From Pelomonas cellulosilytica (GTDB lineage Bacteria; Pseudomonadota; Gammaproteobacteria; Burkholderiales; Burkholderiaceae_C): a stretch of 64,000 nucleotides of DNA. The stretch covers positions 62,001-126,000 of the forward strand of contig NZ_JAJTWU010000006.1 in NCBI RefSeq assembly GCF_021353265.1, read 5' to 3'. The translations under genes were made by a program, and so were the position numbers. This document shows, piece after piece, positions 53,686-63,226 of the stretch; the stretch's first letter is position 1; the number at the start of each line of letters is the position of its first letter. The notes under the pieces were generated by a model. That model was not told the origin of the DNA and ran no database searches. It worked only from the letters and a program-made list of their open reading frames with translations.

Positions 53686-55794
53686 ATGGACGATCCAGTG
53701 ACCACTTCCGCCGCCCTCACCCGACGACATCTCCTCCTCACCACCGCAGGCATGGCCAGTGTCTGGGGCGCGCCTACGCTCGCCGCCACTACGCCAACGC
53801 CCGCCGTCAAGGGCACCATCGACACCCGCCAGCGATTCAAGCCCATCAACCCGTACCTCTACGGCGGCTTCCTGGAACACGGCGCCAACATCATCAACCA
53901 CACGATGTGGGCCGAGATGCTGCACGACCGCAAGTTCTTCTACGGCGTGTTGTCGGCCGAGGAGCCCAGGCCTGACCCGAAGGACTTCCGCGCGTCGATG
54001 GCCTACATCCACAAGTGGACGGCGGTCGGCCCGATGGACAGCCTCTCCCTCGACAAGGCGGACGCCTACGTCGGCGAGCACAGCCCGGCCATCGGGCTGT
54101 CACCCACCGAGCCGCGCGGCATCACACAGGGCCACATCGCGCTCGTCAATGACAAGGCCTACACCGGTCGCATCGTGTTGAAGGCGGCGCGGCCGACGAC
54201 GGTCACATTGACGCTCGCTGAAGGCCGTGGCCGCGAGCAGACGGTCAAGGTCCAGGCCACATCGGCATGGAGCACCATACCCTTCACGTTCACCGCCACC
54301 GGCGACACGATGGACGCGCGCCTGAGCATCACCGCAACCGGCTCGGGCACGCTGCTGATCGGCGCCGTCTCGCTGATGCCGGCCGACAACATCAAGGGCT
54401 TCCGTGCCGACACCATCGCGTTGATGAAGGAGATGGACTGCAAGATCCTGCGCATGCCGGGCGGCAACTTCATCTCGGGGCCTTACGACTGGAAGAACAC
54501 CATCGGCGACCCCGACAAGCGACCGCCCGTCTTCGACCCCGTCTGGAAGGCGTTGCAGCCCAACGACGCCGGCCTGGATGAGCTGCTGCAGATGTGCGAG
54601 CTCATCCGTTGCGAGCCCTACTGGTGCGTCAACACGGGCTTCGGCGAGGCGCGCTCGGGTGCCGAGATCGTCGAGTATGTCAACGGCGCCGCCAACACCT
54701 TCTGGGGCGCCAAGCGCGCCGCGAACGGCCATGTACAGCCCTACAAGGTCAAGTACTGGAACATCGGCAATGAGATGTACGGCCACTGGCAGTTCGGCCA
54801 CATGGCGCGCGAGCAATACGTCATCAAGCACAACCAGTTTGCCGACGCGATGCGCAAGGTGGACCCGTCCATCTACATCGTCGCCCCCGGCGGCTTCGTC
54901 GACGAGATGACGACCGGCCAGGGCATCTTCGTGGCCGGCCAGCCTGAGGTTAAGGTCGGCTCCGACCGCGACTGGGCCTACGGCATGCTGAAGTTCTCCA
55001 AGGGCAAGTTCGACGCGCTGGCCACGCACGCCTACCCGCCCGAGAACAAGCGCTTCGACCTGCAGAGCGGCAAGCTGTTCGACGTGAAGCAGACGCTCAC
55101 CGAATGGGCGCGCCAGCCGGCCCAGCGCGTCGCGACGATGGTCGACGCCTGGGAGGAGTACAAGAAGCGCTTCCCCGAGTTGAACGACGGCAAGGTCAAG
55201 GTCTTCTTCGACGAATGGGCCTTCAGCTTCCGCGACAGCTACAAGGGCACGCTGGCCATCGCGCTGGCCTTCCACGAGTTCTTCAAGCACACCGACTTCA
55301 TCGACATGGCGGGCTACACGATGGCCACCGCGTGGCTGAACGTCAGCCCGACGGGCTCCGTCATCAGCACCAAGGGGCGCGTGTTCCAGCTCTACAACCG
55401 GCACTTCGGCAGCATCCCCGTGGCCGTGGGCGGCAACTCGCCGCAGCCGGCGCCGGCCTACCCCGTCGGCGGCGATCAGCCAAAGGTGAACACCGGCAGC
55501 GCGACCTATCCGCTGGACGTGATGGCCGCGCTGACGAAGGACGAGAAAGTGCTTACCGTCGCCGTGGTCAACCCGACCGAGGCGGTCCAGAACCTCGAAC
55601 TGGCGCTGGACGGCTTCAACAGCGGCGCCAAGGGCCGGACCTTCGCCCTCGTCGGCAAGAGCCTGGACTCGACCAACGCGGTCGACGCCCCGCCCGAGGT
55701 GGTCATCCAGGAAGACAGCTTCGACGCGCGCACCCGCCGCTTTGAAGTCACTCCGGCCTCGATCAGGATCTTCCACTTCCCGCGCTCGGCCTGA
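53686..55794 (+). CDS. GH51 alpha-L-arabinofuranosidase, Tat-exported
   Basis: Exported hydrolase of 702 residues that removes terminal arabinofuranosyl groups from arabinan or arabinoxylan. The N-terminal LTRRHLLLTTAG is a twin-arginine-type signal. GH51 blocks are INPYLYGGFLEHGANIINHT, ILRMPGGNFISGPYDWKNTI, the acid/base Glu363 in YWNIGNEMYGHW and the nucleophile Glu510 in VFFDEWAFSF. A beta-sandwich region (about 125-240) is inserted before the barrel, and a C-terminal beta domain ends the protein. The gene is isolated; a weak LacI-like site lies upstream. Confidence 0.93.
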   Translation: MDDPVTTSAALTRRHLLLTTAGMASVWGAPTLAATTPTPAVKGTIDTRQRFKPINPYLYGGFLEHGANIINHTMWAEMLHDRKFFYGVLSAEEPRPDPKDFRASMAYIHKWTAVGPMDSLSLDKADAYVGEHSPAIGLSPTEPRGITQGHIALVNDKAYTGRIVLKAARPTTVTLTLAEGRGREQTVKVQATSAWSTIPFTFTATGDTMDARLSITATGSGTLLIGAVSLMPADNIKGFRADTIALMKEMDCKILRMPGGNFISGPYDWKNTIGDPDKRPPVFDPVWKALQPNDAGLDELLQMCELIRCEPYWCVNTGFGEARSGAEIVEYVNGAANTFWGAKRAANGHVQPYKVKYWNIGNEMYGHWQFGHMAREQYVIKHNQFADAMRKVDPSIYIVAPGGFVDEMTTGQGIFVAGQPEVKVGSDRDWAYGMLKFSKGKFDALATHAYPPENKRFDLQSGKLFDVKQTLTEWARQPAQRVATMVDAWEEYKKRFPELNDGKVKVFFDEWAFSFRDSYKGTLAIALAFHEFFKHTDFIDMAGYTMATAWLNVSPTGSVISTKGRVFQLYNRHFGSIPVAVGGNSPQPAPAYPVGGDQPKVNTGSATYPLDVMAALTKDEKVLTVAVVNPTEAVQNLELALDGFNSGAKGRTFALVGKSLDSTNAVDAPPEVVIQEDSFDARTRRFEVTPASIRIFHFPRSA

Positions 55795-55836
55795 GGCCCG
55801 GTCGATGGCCAACGCGTCGAACGCCGGTCACGCCAG

Positions 55837-55874
55837 CGACTGACGGCGCGATGGCCGACCGGCGCCGTCAGTCG
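55837..55874. terminator. Strong inverted repeat between GH51 and HD-GYP genes
   Basis: CGACTGACGGCGC (55837-55849) pairs perfectly with GCGCCGTCAGTCG (55862-55874) around a 12-nt loop. It starts 42 bp after the GH51 stop and includes the stop codon of the HD-GYP gene. No T-tract is present, so it may be a bidirectional, Rho-assisted or 3'-stabilising hairpin. Confidence 0.6.
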
Positions 55875-56989
55875 GCGAAGCGCTCGCGGATGAGGCGGCG
55901 CGCCTCGTCGTCGGCCAGCAGGGCGTCCACGCAGGCCGCATCGATCAGTCCCCGCTCGGCTTGGCTGCGCAGCTCCACCGCACAGCGGTCTTCATCCCAG
56001 GGTTGCTTGTACGGTCGCGTCGACGACAGCGCGTCGTACATGTCGGCGACCGCCACGATGCGCGCAGGCACGGGGATGTCGGCCATGCGTAGGCCGCGCG
56101 GGTAGCCGCTGCCGTCGCCGCGTTCATGGTGGCCGGCGACGACCTGCCACATGATTTCCGCCGCCGTGTCGCCAGCCAACCCGAGGTCACTGACGATGTG
56201 GCCGATGAGCTCCTCGCCGATGGCGACATGCTGCTGCATCAGCTGCCACTCGTCGGCATCGAGCTTGCCGGGTTTCAGAAGGATGGCGTCGGGGATGCCG
56301 ACTTTGCCGATGTCGTGCAGCGGCGCGAACAGATGCAGGTATTCGATGGCCTCGTCGCTGAGCCCGTAGCGCTCGGCCACACCGCGTGCGATGAGTCGCG
56401 AGTACTTGGCCATGCGCTCGAGGTGGTGGCCCGTCTCCACGTCGCGGATGCGGGCCAGGCCGGTGGCAATGTCCACCGCGCCGATGAGCTGCTGCACGGC
56501 GGAGATCCGCAGCAGGTAGAGCTGCGAGACGATGTCTGCGAACTGGTCCAACACCTGCGTCACGGCCGGCACGAAGGCCGCGCGCCGGGTCGAGTCGAAG
56601 AACAGGAAGGCGGCCAGCTCGGTGCCACGAAAGATGGGCAGCGTGTAGCTGCTGCGAAACTCCTGTGCCTTCAGCCACGCGGTGTGCGCCGCGGCGGCAT
56701 GGAAGGATTCTTCGATGTCGTCGACGACGCGCGCAGTGCGCTCCTGGCGAAGGCGCAACAGCGATGGCACGCTGGACAGCGTGGCCTCGTACTGCTGCAG
56801 CGTGCGGCCATTCAGATTGCTGCTGACGAAGGTCTTGAGCAGATCGGTGGCCGGGTCATAAAGCGCCAACGCCACGCGCTCGATGATCGGATAACGACCG
56901 CGCAGCAGGCCATGCAGGCTCTGCAGGCGTTGCCCGAAGCCGGAGCGCTCGATCTCGGCGCGATGAAGGACGTGTGCGGATGAGCTCAT
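55868..56989 (-). CDS. GAF-HD-GYP c-di-GMP phosphodiesterase
   Basis: Protein of 373 residues. The N-terminal part (about 30-165) resembles a GAF-like sensor (SSYTLPIFRGTELAAFLFFD); the C-terminal part is an HD-GYP domain that hydrolyses c-di-GMP. Metal and catalytic motifs: GHHLERMAKYSRLIARGVA, HD at 225-226 (LHDIGKVGIPD), HH at 287-288 and GYP at 295-297 (HERGDGSGYPRGLRMADIP), then VAVADMYDALSSTRPYKQPW. It is probably monocistronic, 145 bp after the CNNM gene. Confidence 0.95.
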   Translation of the reverse strand: MSSSAHVLHRAEIERSGFGQRLQSLHGLLRGRYPIIERVALALYDPATDLLKTFVSSNLNGRTLQQYEATLSSVPSLLRLRQERTARVVDDIEESFHAAAAHTAWLKAQEFRSSYTLPIFRGTELAAFLFFDSTRRAAFVPAVTQVLDQFADIVSQLYLLRISAVQQLIGAVDIATGLARIRDVETGHHLERMAKYSRLIARGVAERYGLSDEAIEYLHLFAPLHDIGKVGIPDAILLKPGKLDADEWQLMQQHVAIGEELIGHIVSDLGLAGDTAAEIMWQVVAGHHERGDGSGYPRGLRMADIPVPARIVAVADMYDALSSTRPYKQPWDEDRCAVELRSQAERGLIDAACVDALLADDEARRLIRERFAD

Positions 56990-57134
56990 GGCAACACCGT
57001 CAAGACGACGCGACGATGTTAGGCCGGCACCCTCGGGCCGCCGTTCACTTCAAGTCGGCCCGAAGCGGCAATTCTTCCCGGTCCAGGGCTGGCCGTAGGC
57101 GCTGGATGCGGCCCAAAGGCGTGGCTCGCCCGGC

Positions 57135-58448
57135 TCAGGCCCGGGTTTGATGGCCTGCGGCGCCACCGGCACGGATGATCATGACCTGGTCCACCCTGTA
57201 GGCGTCCACGTCGACGACCTCGAAGCGCCAGCCCTCCCACTCTACGACGTCCGTTCGGCGCGGGATGCGGCGCAGCATCACCATCAGGAAGCCGGCCAGC
57301 GTGTCGTAGGTACCGGCATGCGGCCAGCCTTCGATGCCCAGCGCCCGCTCCACATCGGGGATGGGCGTGATGCCGTCGGCAAGGAACGAGCCGTCCTCGC
57401 GCCGCACGATCTGCTCCTCGTCGTGCGGCGCGACGAGTGAGCCCATCACCGTGCTCATCACGTCGTTCAGCGTCACGACGCCCACGACGAGGCTGTACTC
57501 GTTGACGATGACGGCAAAGTCCTCGTGCGCCTCGCGGAACTGGATCAGCATCTCCGACAACGTCAGCCGGTCGGGCACGATGAGGACCTTCTTGACGAGG
57601 TCGCCGCCCGCCAGCGACAGCGGCTCGCCGCGCAGCACGCGCTGGAACAGGTCGGTGGCATCCACATAACCCGCGACTTGGTCGATGTCGCCGTCGCCGT
57701 CGCAGACCAGGTAGGTCGAATGCGGCGTCTCGGCAATGCGGTTGCGGATTAGCGCATCGTCGTCATCGCGGCTGAAGAACACGATGCGCTCGCGCGTCGT
57801 CATCACCGTCTCCACGGTGCGCGTGTCCAGCTCGAAGACGTTCTCGATGACCTGCTGTTCTTCGTCGGCCACGACGCCAGCCTGGTAGCCGGCTTCGGTC
57901 AGCGCGAGGATATCGCGGTAGGTGATGGTCTCGTCGCGCTTGGCCGGCAGGCCCAGCAGCCGGATCAGGCCCTCGGTGATGCTGCTGAAGAACCAGGCCA
58001 GCGGCTTTAGCAGCCGGCACAGCAGCAGCATCGGCCCCACCAGCGCCATCGCGACGCGCTCGGGCTCGTTCATCGACAGCCGCTTGGGCACGAGGTCCGC
58101 CATGACGATGAACAGCGCCGTGATGCTGACGAACGAGCCAGCGAAGCCCAGCGTAGCCGCCGCCTCGGGCGCCAGCACGACGCTCAGCGCCGCCTCGAAA
58201 TGAGGCGTGAAGGCCCCCTCACCCACGATGCCGGCGAGGATGGCCACGGTGTTCACGCCGATCTGCACGACGGTGAAGTAGTGGCCCGGGTGCGCCTGAA
58301 CGGCCAACACCTGGGCGGCTCGCGTGTCGCCGCCGTCGGCACGCTGCTGCAGGTTCAGCCGCCGCGATGCGGCCAGCGACAGTTCCGCCATCGAGAAGAA
58401 GGCGCTGGCAAGGATGAGCAGCCCGATCAGCAGCAGCGAGGTAGCCAC
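57135..58448 (-). CDS. CNNM/CorC family transporter with CBS domains
   Basis: Inner-membrane protein of 437 residues of the hemolysin/CorC-type family. A DUF21 membrane domain with several hydrophobic segments (about 1-170: SAFFSMAELSLAASRRLNLQ and FIVMADLVPKRLSMNEPERV) precedes a CBS pair (about 205-330: VETVMTTRERIVFF, VIVNEYSLVVGVVTLNDVMS) and a C-terminal CorC_HlyC domain. Members help Mg or other cation homeostasis. The gene lies 100 bp after zipA. Confidence 0.92.
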   Translation of the reverse strand: MATSLLLIGLLILASAFFSMAELSLAASRRLNLQQRADGGDTRAAQVLAVQAHPGHYFTVVQIGVNTVAILAGIVGEGAFTPHFEAALSVVLAPEAAATLGFAGSFVSITALFIVMADLVPKRLSMNEPERVAMALVGPMLLLCRLLKPLAWFFSSITEGLIRLLGLPAKRDETITYRDILALTEAGYQAGVVADEEQQVIENVFELDTRTVETVMTTRERIVFFSRDDDDALIRNRIAETPHSTYLVCDGDGDIDQVAGYVDATDLFQRVLRGEPLSLAGGDLVKKVLIVPDRLTLSEMLIQFREAHEDFAVIVNEYSLVVGVVTLNDVMSTVMGSLVAPHDEEQIVRREDGSFLADGITPIPDVERALGIEGWPHAGTYDTLAGFLMVMLRRIPRRTDVVEWEGWRFEVVDVDAYRVDQVMIIRAGGAAGHQTRA

Positions 58449-58548
58449 GGTTCAAGCCCTCGCAAGAACGAGACCGGCCGCACGGCACAGCCCAGCCGGC
58501 CATCGCGCTGGGGGCAAGCTCCGTGCTGGCGTGGAGGCTCGCATCGGT

Positions 58549-59610
58549 TCAGCTGAAGAGGCGCCTCGCGGCGGGAGAGCCCGCGGCAAGATCCCGGGCG
58601 GCCAGCGCTTCGTAGAGCTTTTTAAGCTCCACATCGATGGCGGCGAAGGCATGCAGGCCGAGCGCCTGGCCGCGGTCGTCGCAGACCTCGGCCTCCAGGT
58701 CGCGCGCCAGCGCGCGCGCGGATTCCTGCCACGCCGCGAACGGCTCCTGCTCGGACGGCGTCTGCGGCACGTCCAACGCCAGCGTCAGCTCGCGCAGCGA
58801 CAGTGCCTCCGGATCCTCCGCAAGCGCGGCCTGCGCGTCGAACTGCAGCGTCAGCACCGGCGGCGCGCCGTCTTCGTGCGATGGCAGCACCAGGCGACCA
58901 GGCAACGCGCCGGCCACGAAGCCGTGCCGTGCGGCGGCCTGCTGGACGAAGCCGGGCGTCCACGCCGCAGCCCTTGCACGCAGCAGCAGCGCGAGCTGGG
59001 CATCGTGGCTGGCGGCGAACTGGTCCAGTTCACGGGCGCGGGCCACGACGTCCAGCATGTCCGGGAACTGCACGAAGCCGCCCAGACCCTCGGCAAACGC
59101 CTGGATCTTCTGCACGAACTCGGAGTACTCGATCTCGTTGAGCGCACCGCCGCGGTTGGCCATCTTGAGACCGGCCTGGAACTCGCTGTAGCGCTGCCCC
59201 GGCCCCGGCAGTTCCCAGTCGCCGGTCCCGGCATTGAGGCCCTCGATCTGGAAGGGCTTGGTACCGGCGCGGCGGCTGCCGGGCTGATGCTGCAGCGCCA
59301 TCTCGCCAGACACGGGCTGTTCGACGGTGATGGTGGCGATGGCGTCGATCAATGCGTCGATGCGGTTGGACGGGCGACGCACCGGGCGGGCGACGGCGGG
59401 CACCGTCACGTCCATGGAATCCGGCGACACGACGGCTGCGGCATCGGTCGCCTCGGCCGCAGGGGACGGATTGTCGAAGTGCGGTTCTTCCATCGGCGGC
59501 ACGGCACGCTTGGGGCCGGCCTTGCGCGCGGCCCAGGCGCCGTGGGCCACGACGCCGGCCAGCACCACGCCGCCGGCCATCGCGAGAAGTTCAGTGAGGG
59601 TGACGCTCAT
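58549..59610 (-). CDS. zipA: Cell division protein ZipA-like, FtsZ-binding domain
   Basis: Inner-membrane division protein of 353 residues. A single membrane segment (about 9-28, AMAGGVVLAGVVAHGAWAAR) is followed by a linker and the C-terminal ZipA FtsZ-binding region, in which LMLDVV-type FPDMLDVVARARELDQFAA, RLVLPSHEDGAPPVLTLQF and LREL-type LSLRELTLALDVP are visible. The low identity is usual for betaproteobacteria. The start overlaps the smc stop (ATGA), the normal smc-zipA order. Confidence 0.85.
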   Translation of the reverse strand: MSVTLTELLAMAGGVVLAGVVAHGAWAARKAGPKRAVPPMEEPHFDNPSPAAEATDAAAVVSPDSMDVTVPAVARPVRRPSNRIDALIDAIATITVEQPVSGEMALQHQPGSRRAGTKPFQIEGLNAGTGDWELPGPGQRYSEFQAGLKMANRGGALNEIEYSEFVQKIQAFAEGLGGFVQFPDMLDVVARARELDQFAASHDAQLALLLRARAAAWTPGFVQQAAARHGFVAGALPGRLVLPSHEDGAPPVLTLQFDAQAALAEDPEALSLRELTLALDVPQTPSEQEPFAAWQESARALARDLEAEVCDDRGQALGLHAFAAIDVELKKLYEALAARDLAAGSPAARRLFS

Positions 59611-62600
59611 GCGATTTCTGCCATGGCGAGGGCCTTGTCCATGTCGACGGCGACGATGCGGGACACGCCCTGCTCCTGCATCGTCACGCCGATCAGCTGT
59701 TCGGCCATCTCCATCGCGATCTTGTTGTGCGAGATGAAAAGGAACTGGGTGCCGGCGCTCATCTGGGCCACCAGCTTGGCATAGCGTTCGGTATTGGCGT
59801 CGTCCAGCGGCGCGTCGACCTCGTCCAGCAAGCAGAACGGCGCGGGGTTCAGCTGGAAGATCGCGAACACCAGCGCAATGGCCGTCAGCGCCTTCTCGCC
59901 GCCCGACAGCAGGTGGATGGTGCTGTTCTTCTTGCCCGGCGGCTGGGCCATGACCTGCACGCCGGCGTCCAGGATCTCGTCGCCTGTCATCACGAGCTTG
60001 GCCTGGCCGCCGCCGAACAGGCTGGGGAACATGCGACCGAAGTGGTCGTTGACCTGATTGAAGGTCGAACCCAGCAGGTCGCGCGTCTCCAGGTCGATCT
60101 TGTGAATGGCGTCTTCCAGCGTCTTGATGGCCGCGTTCAAGTCGGCGCACTGCGAGTCGAGGAAGGTCTTGCGTTCGCGGGCAGCGGTCAGCTCGTCGAG
60201 CGCGGCGAGGTTGACGGCTCCCAGCGCCGCGATCTCGCGATTGATGCGGTCGATCTCGCCCTGCAGGCCGTACAGCTTCACACCGCCTTCCTCGATGGAT
60301 TTGGCCAGCGCGTCGAGATCGACGGCCGCCGCCTCCAGCTGCTCGCGGTACTGCGCGCCGCCCAGCTGCGCGGCCTGCTCTTCCAGCTGCAGCTTGGTGA
60401 TGGCCTCGCGCAGCGGGTCCAGGCTGCGCTCGAAGGTCATGCGCTGCTCGTCGGCCTTGCGCAGCCGCAGGCTGAGGTCGTCGTAGCTGGAGCGCACGGC
60501 GGCCAGCTCCTGTTCGCGCTGCACCTTGAGGGCCAATGCGTCCTGTAGGCCGGCCTGCGCGGCGGCGTCGTTGAGGCCGTCCAGCTCCGCCTGCAGGTTG
60601 GCGGCGGAGCCGGCCACGGTGGCGATTTGCGCCTGCGCCGTTTCGATGCCGCGCTGCAACTCGCCGCGCCGCGCGGCCAGCGTCTGCGTTGCAAAGCGTG
60701 CCTCCTGCACGCGGCGCTCCAGCGCGCGCAACTGCTCGCGGGCATCGGCCAGCTTGCGTTCGGCCGCGATGACGCCGTCTTCCAGCTCGGCATGGCGCTG
60801 CTGCGCGTCGCCCAGCTGGATGTCCAGCTCCTCGAAGCGCGCCTCGCCGACGGCGCGGCGCTCCTGCAGCGCCTCCTGCTGTCCGGCGATCTCGGCCAGT
60901 TCGGCATCCAGAGCGCTGCGGCGCTGCTGGCTGGCTTCGGCCTGCTGCGTTAGGCGCAGCAACTCGACGTGCAGCTGGTGAGCGCGCGTCTGCGACTCGC
61001 TGGCTTCGCGGCGCAGCGCGGTCAGGCGGCCGTTGGCGTCGTTGAACTGGTGCTCGATACGGCTGAGCTGCACACGCGCCTCTTCGGCGATGAGGTGCTG
61101 CGCGCGCGCTGCGGTCGTCAGCTGCTCGATCTCCTGCGCGCGGGCCAGCAGGCCGGCTTGCTCAGAGTCGGGCGCGTAGAAGGTCACCGAGAACTGACCG
61201 ACCGCATGGCCTTGCGGCGTCAGGATCAGCTCGCCATGCGTCAGCTGGCCGCGCGCGGCCAGCGCAGCGTCCAGGTTCGTGGCCGTGTAGACGCCTTCGA
61301 GCCAGTCGTTAAGCAGCGCGACAAGGCCGTCATCGTTCAGCTTCAGCAGCGACGTCAGCTTGGGCAGCGTCTCGTGCGTGTTGGCGATGGACGCGGCCGG
61401 CGTCGAGTAGAAAGCCAGCCGCGCCGGCGGCGCGTCCTTCTCGAAGGCGCGCACCGTGTCGAGCCGGCCGACGCTGAGCGCGCCCATGCGCTCGCGCAGC
61501 GCGGCTTCCAGCGTGTTCTCCCAGCCGGGCTCGATGTGCAGCTTCGTCCACAGGCCCTGCAGCCCGTCGAGGCCGTGCCTGGCCAGCCAGGGCTTGAGCT
61601 TGCCTTCGGTCTGCACCTTCTCCTGCAGGGCCTTCAACGCGTCCAGCCGGGCCGACAGTTCCGATTGCTTGGCGAGCTGCGCATTGGCGTCCTGCTGGGC
61701 CGCGCGGCGCCGCTCTTCCAGCTGCGGTAGTTGCTCGGCCAGCTCCTGCAGCCGCGCTTCGGCGAGGTCGCGCGCCTCGACGGCCTCGGCGCTGCGGGCC
61801 TTCAAGGATTCCAGCGCGTCATGGTCCGGCGCACCAAGGGCGCGGCTCTCGGCCGTCAGGCGATCCTCCCGCTGGCGCAGCGCCCTCGCCTGCTCGTCCA
61901 CGCTCCGGCTCTCGGCCGCCAGCACCTGGATCTGCTGCTGCACCTGGGCCACCAGCGCGCGCTGCTCATTGGCACGGGCCTGCGCGGCGCGCAGCGCATC
62001 CTCGTTGAGCGGCAACTGCGCCTGCTGCTCCTCGGCCTGCGCGGCCAGGATCTCACTCTGCTCGTCGGCGCCGGCTATCTGCTCGGCAATGCCTTCCAGC
62101 TCGGCGGTGGAGTCCTCGACGCGCTGGCGCCATTGCTGGTCCTGCGCATGCAGCTCGGCCAGCCGTTGCTGGGCGCGGTTGCGGCTTTCGACGACGAAGC
62201 GGATGCGCTCCTCCAGACGACTCACTTCCAGCTGGGCTTCGGCATGACGGCTTTGCGAGGCGTGCAGCTCGTCGCCGGCGGCGTAATGCTGCTGGCGGAC
62301 CTCCTCCAGCGTCGCTTCAACCGCGCGTAGCTCGGCCAGGCGCGACTCCAGCGCGTTCTGGGCCTCGGCATGCGCCACCTTCACACGCGTCGCCTCGGTG
62401 CCGGCATCGCGCAGCTTCAGCCACCACAGCTGATGCAGCTTCAAAGTGCCGGCGTCCTGCAGTTGCCGGTAGCTGGCGGCGACCTCGGCCTGGCGTTCGA
62501 GCTTTTCGAGGTTGGCGTTCAACTCGCGCAGGATGTCGTCGACGCGCGTCAGGTTCTCGCGTGTGTCCTTGAGCCGGTTCTCGGTTTCGCGGCGGCGCTC

Positions 62601-63122
62601 CTTGTACTTGGAGACGCCGGCGGCCTCCTCCAGGAAGAGTCGCAGCTCCTCGGGCTTGCTCTCGATGATGCGCGAGATCGTGCCCTGGCCAATGATGGCG
62701 TAGGCCCGCGGGCCCAGGCCCGTACCGAGGAACACGTCCTGCACGTCGCGGCGGCGCACCGGCTGGTTGTTGATGAAGTAACTGCTGGTGCCGTCGCGAG
62801 TCAGCACGCGCTTGACGGCGATCTCGCTGAACTGGTTCCACGGGCCACCAGCTCGCGCGCTGGCGTTGTCGAACACCAGCTCCACGCTGGCGCGGCCCGC
62901 GGGCTTGCGGTTGCCGGAGCCGTTGAAGATGACGTCCTGCATGGACTCACCACGCAGCTCGCTGGCCTTGCTCTCGCCCAGCACCCACCGCACGGCGTCC
63001 ATGATGTTGGACTTGCCGCACCCGTTGGGCCCCACCACGCCCACGAGCTGCCCGGGCAGCTGGAAGGTGGTCGGTTCGGCAAAGGACTTGAAGCCGGCGA
63101 GCTTGATCGAGTTCAGCCGCAT
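59607..63122 (-). CDS. smc: Chromosome segregation protein SMC
   Basis: Condensin-type ATPase of 1171 residues. The N-terminal head has Walker A GPNGCGKSN (31-39) and the R-loop region; coiled coil 170-500; hinge about 510-660 (WTKLHIEPGWENTLEAALRE); second coiled coil 670-1010; then the C-terminal head with signature LSGGEKALTAIALVFAIFQL and Walker B CLLDEVDAPLDDANTE. ATG 63122 has AGGAGG-like bases upstream. A leader hairpin lies just before it. It overlaps zipA and co-transcribes with it. Confidence 0.97.
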   Translation of the reverse strand: MRLNSIKLAGFKSFAEPTTFQLPGQLVGVVGPNGCGKSNIMDAVRWVLGESKASELRGESMQDVIFNGSGNRKPAGRASVELVFDNASARAGGPWNQFSEIAVKRVLTRDGTSSYFINNQPVRRRDVQDVFLGTGLGPRAYAIIGQGTISRIIESKPEELRLFLEEAAGVSKYKERRRETENRLKDTRENLTRVDDILRELNANLEKLERQAEVAASYRQLQDAGTLKLHQLWWLKLRDAGTEATRVKVAHAEAQNALESRLAELRAVEATLEEVRQQHYAAGDELHASQSRHAEAQLEVSRLEERIRFVVESRNRAQQRLAELHAQDQQWRQRVEDSTAELEGIAEQIAGADEQSEILAAQAEEQQAQLPLNEDALRAAQARANEQRALVAQVQQQIQVLAAESRSVDEQARALRQREDRLTAESRALGAPDHDALESLKARSAEAVEARDLAEARLQELAEQLPQLEERRRAAQQDANAQLAKQSELSARLDALKALQEKVQTEGKLKPWLARHGLDGLQGLWTKLHIEPGWENTLEAALRERMGALSVGRLDTVRAFEKDAPPARLAFYSTPAASIANTHETLPKLTSLLKLNDDGLVALLNDWLEGVYTATNLDAALAARGQLTHGELILTPQGHAVGQFSVTFYAPDSEQAGLLARAQEIEQLTTAARAQHLIAEEARVQLSRIEHQFNDANGRLTALRREASESQTRAHQLHVELLRLTQQAEASQQRRSALDAELAEIAGQQEALQERRAVGEARFEELDIQLGDAQQRHAELEDGVIAAERKLADAREQLRALERRVQEARFATQTLAARRGELQRGIETAQAQIATVAGSAANLQAELDGLNDAAAQAGLQDALALKVQREQELAAVRSSYDDLSLRLRKADEQRMTFERSLDPLREAITKLQLEEQAAQLGGAQYREQLEAAAVDLDALAKSIEEGGVKLYGLQGEIDRINREIAALGAVNLAALDELTAARERKTFLDSQCADLNAAIKTLEDAIHKIDLETRDLLGSTFNQVNDHFGRMFPSLFGGGQAKLVMTGDEILDAGVQVMAQPPGKKNSTIHLLSGGEKALTAIALVFAIFQLNPAPFCLLDEVDAPLDDANTERYAKLVAQMSAGTQFLFISHNKIAMEMAEQLIGVTMQEQGVSRIVAVDMDKALAMAEIA

Positions 63123-63149
63123 GTAGGAGGCGCTAAGCCGTTGATTTGG

Positions 63150-63178
63150 CTAAAGAAAAGCGCCTTCAAGGGGCGCTT
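63150..63178 (-). terminator. Intrinsic-terminator-like hairpin in smc leader
   Basis: On the minus strand AAGCGCC (63178-63172) pairs with GGCGCTT (63164-63158) around a seven-base loop, followed by TTCTTT. It stands 36 bp upstream of the smc start codon, facing smc. It may attenuate smc transcription or stop antisense reads from the right. Confidence 0.55.
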
Positions 63179-63184
63179 CGATGG

Positions 63185-63226
63185 GGTCGGATGATAGCAT
63201 TCGCCCCCTCTTAGAAAGCTCCGACC
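63185..63226 (+). promoter_or_regulatory. Inverted repeat closing onto queF start
   Basis: GGTCGGA (63185-63191) and TCCGACC (63220-63226) are perfect complements with a 28-nt loop; the right arm abuts the queF ATG. No strong ribosome site is visible. The loop contains a possible -10 (TAGCAT, 63195-63200), and the minus strand has TATCAT (63196-63191). It could act in translation control or be chance. Confidence 0.35.

Noticed and set aside
54100-55812. 570-codon open frame antisense to GH51
   Set aside because: No protein motifs; GH51 catalytic residues are on the plus strand.
63123-63226. preQ1 riboswitch before queF
   Set aside because: No preQ1-I type pseudoknot pattern or A-rich tail is visible; only a simple inverted repeat.
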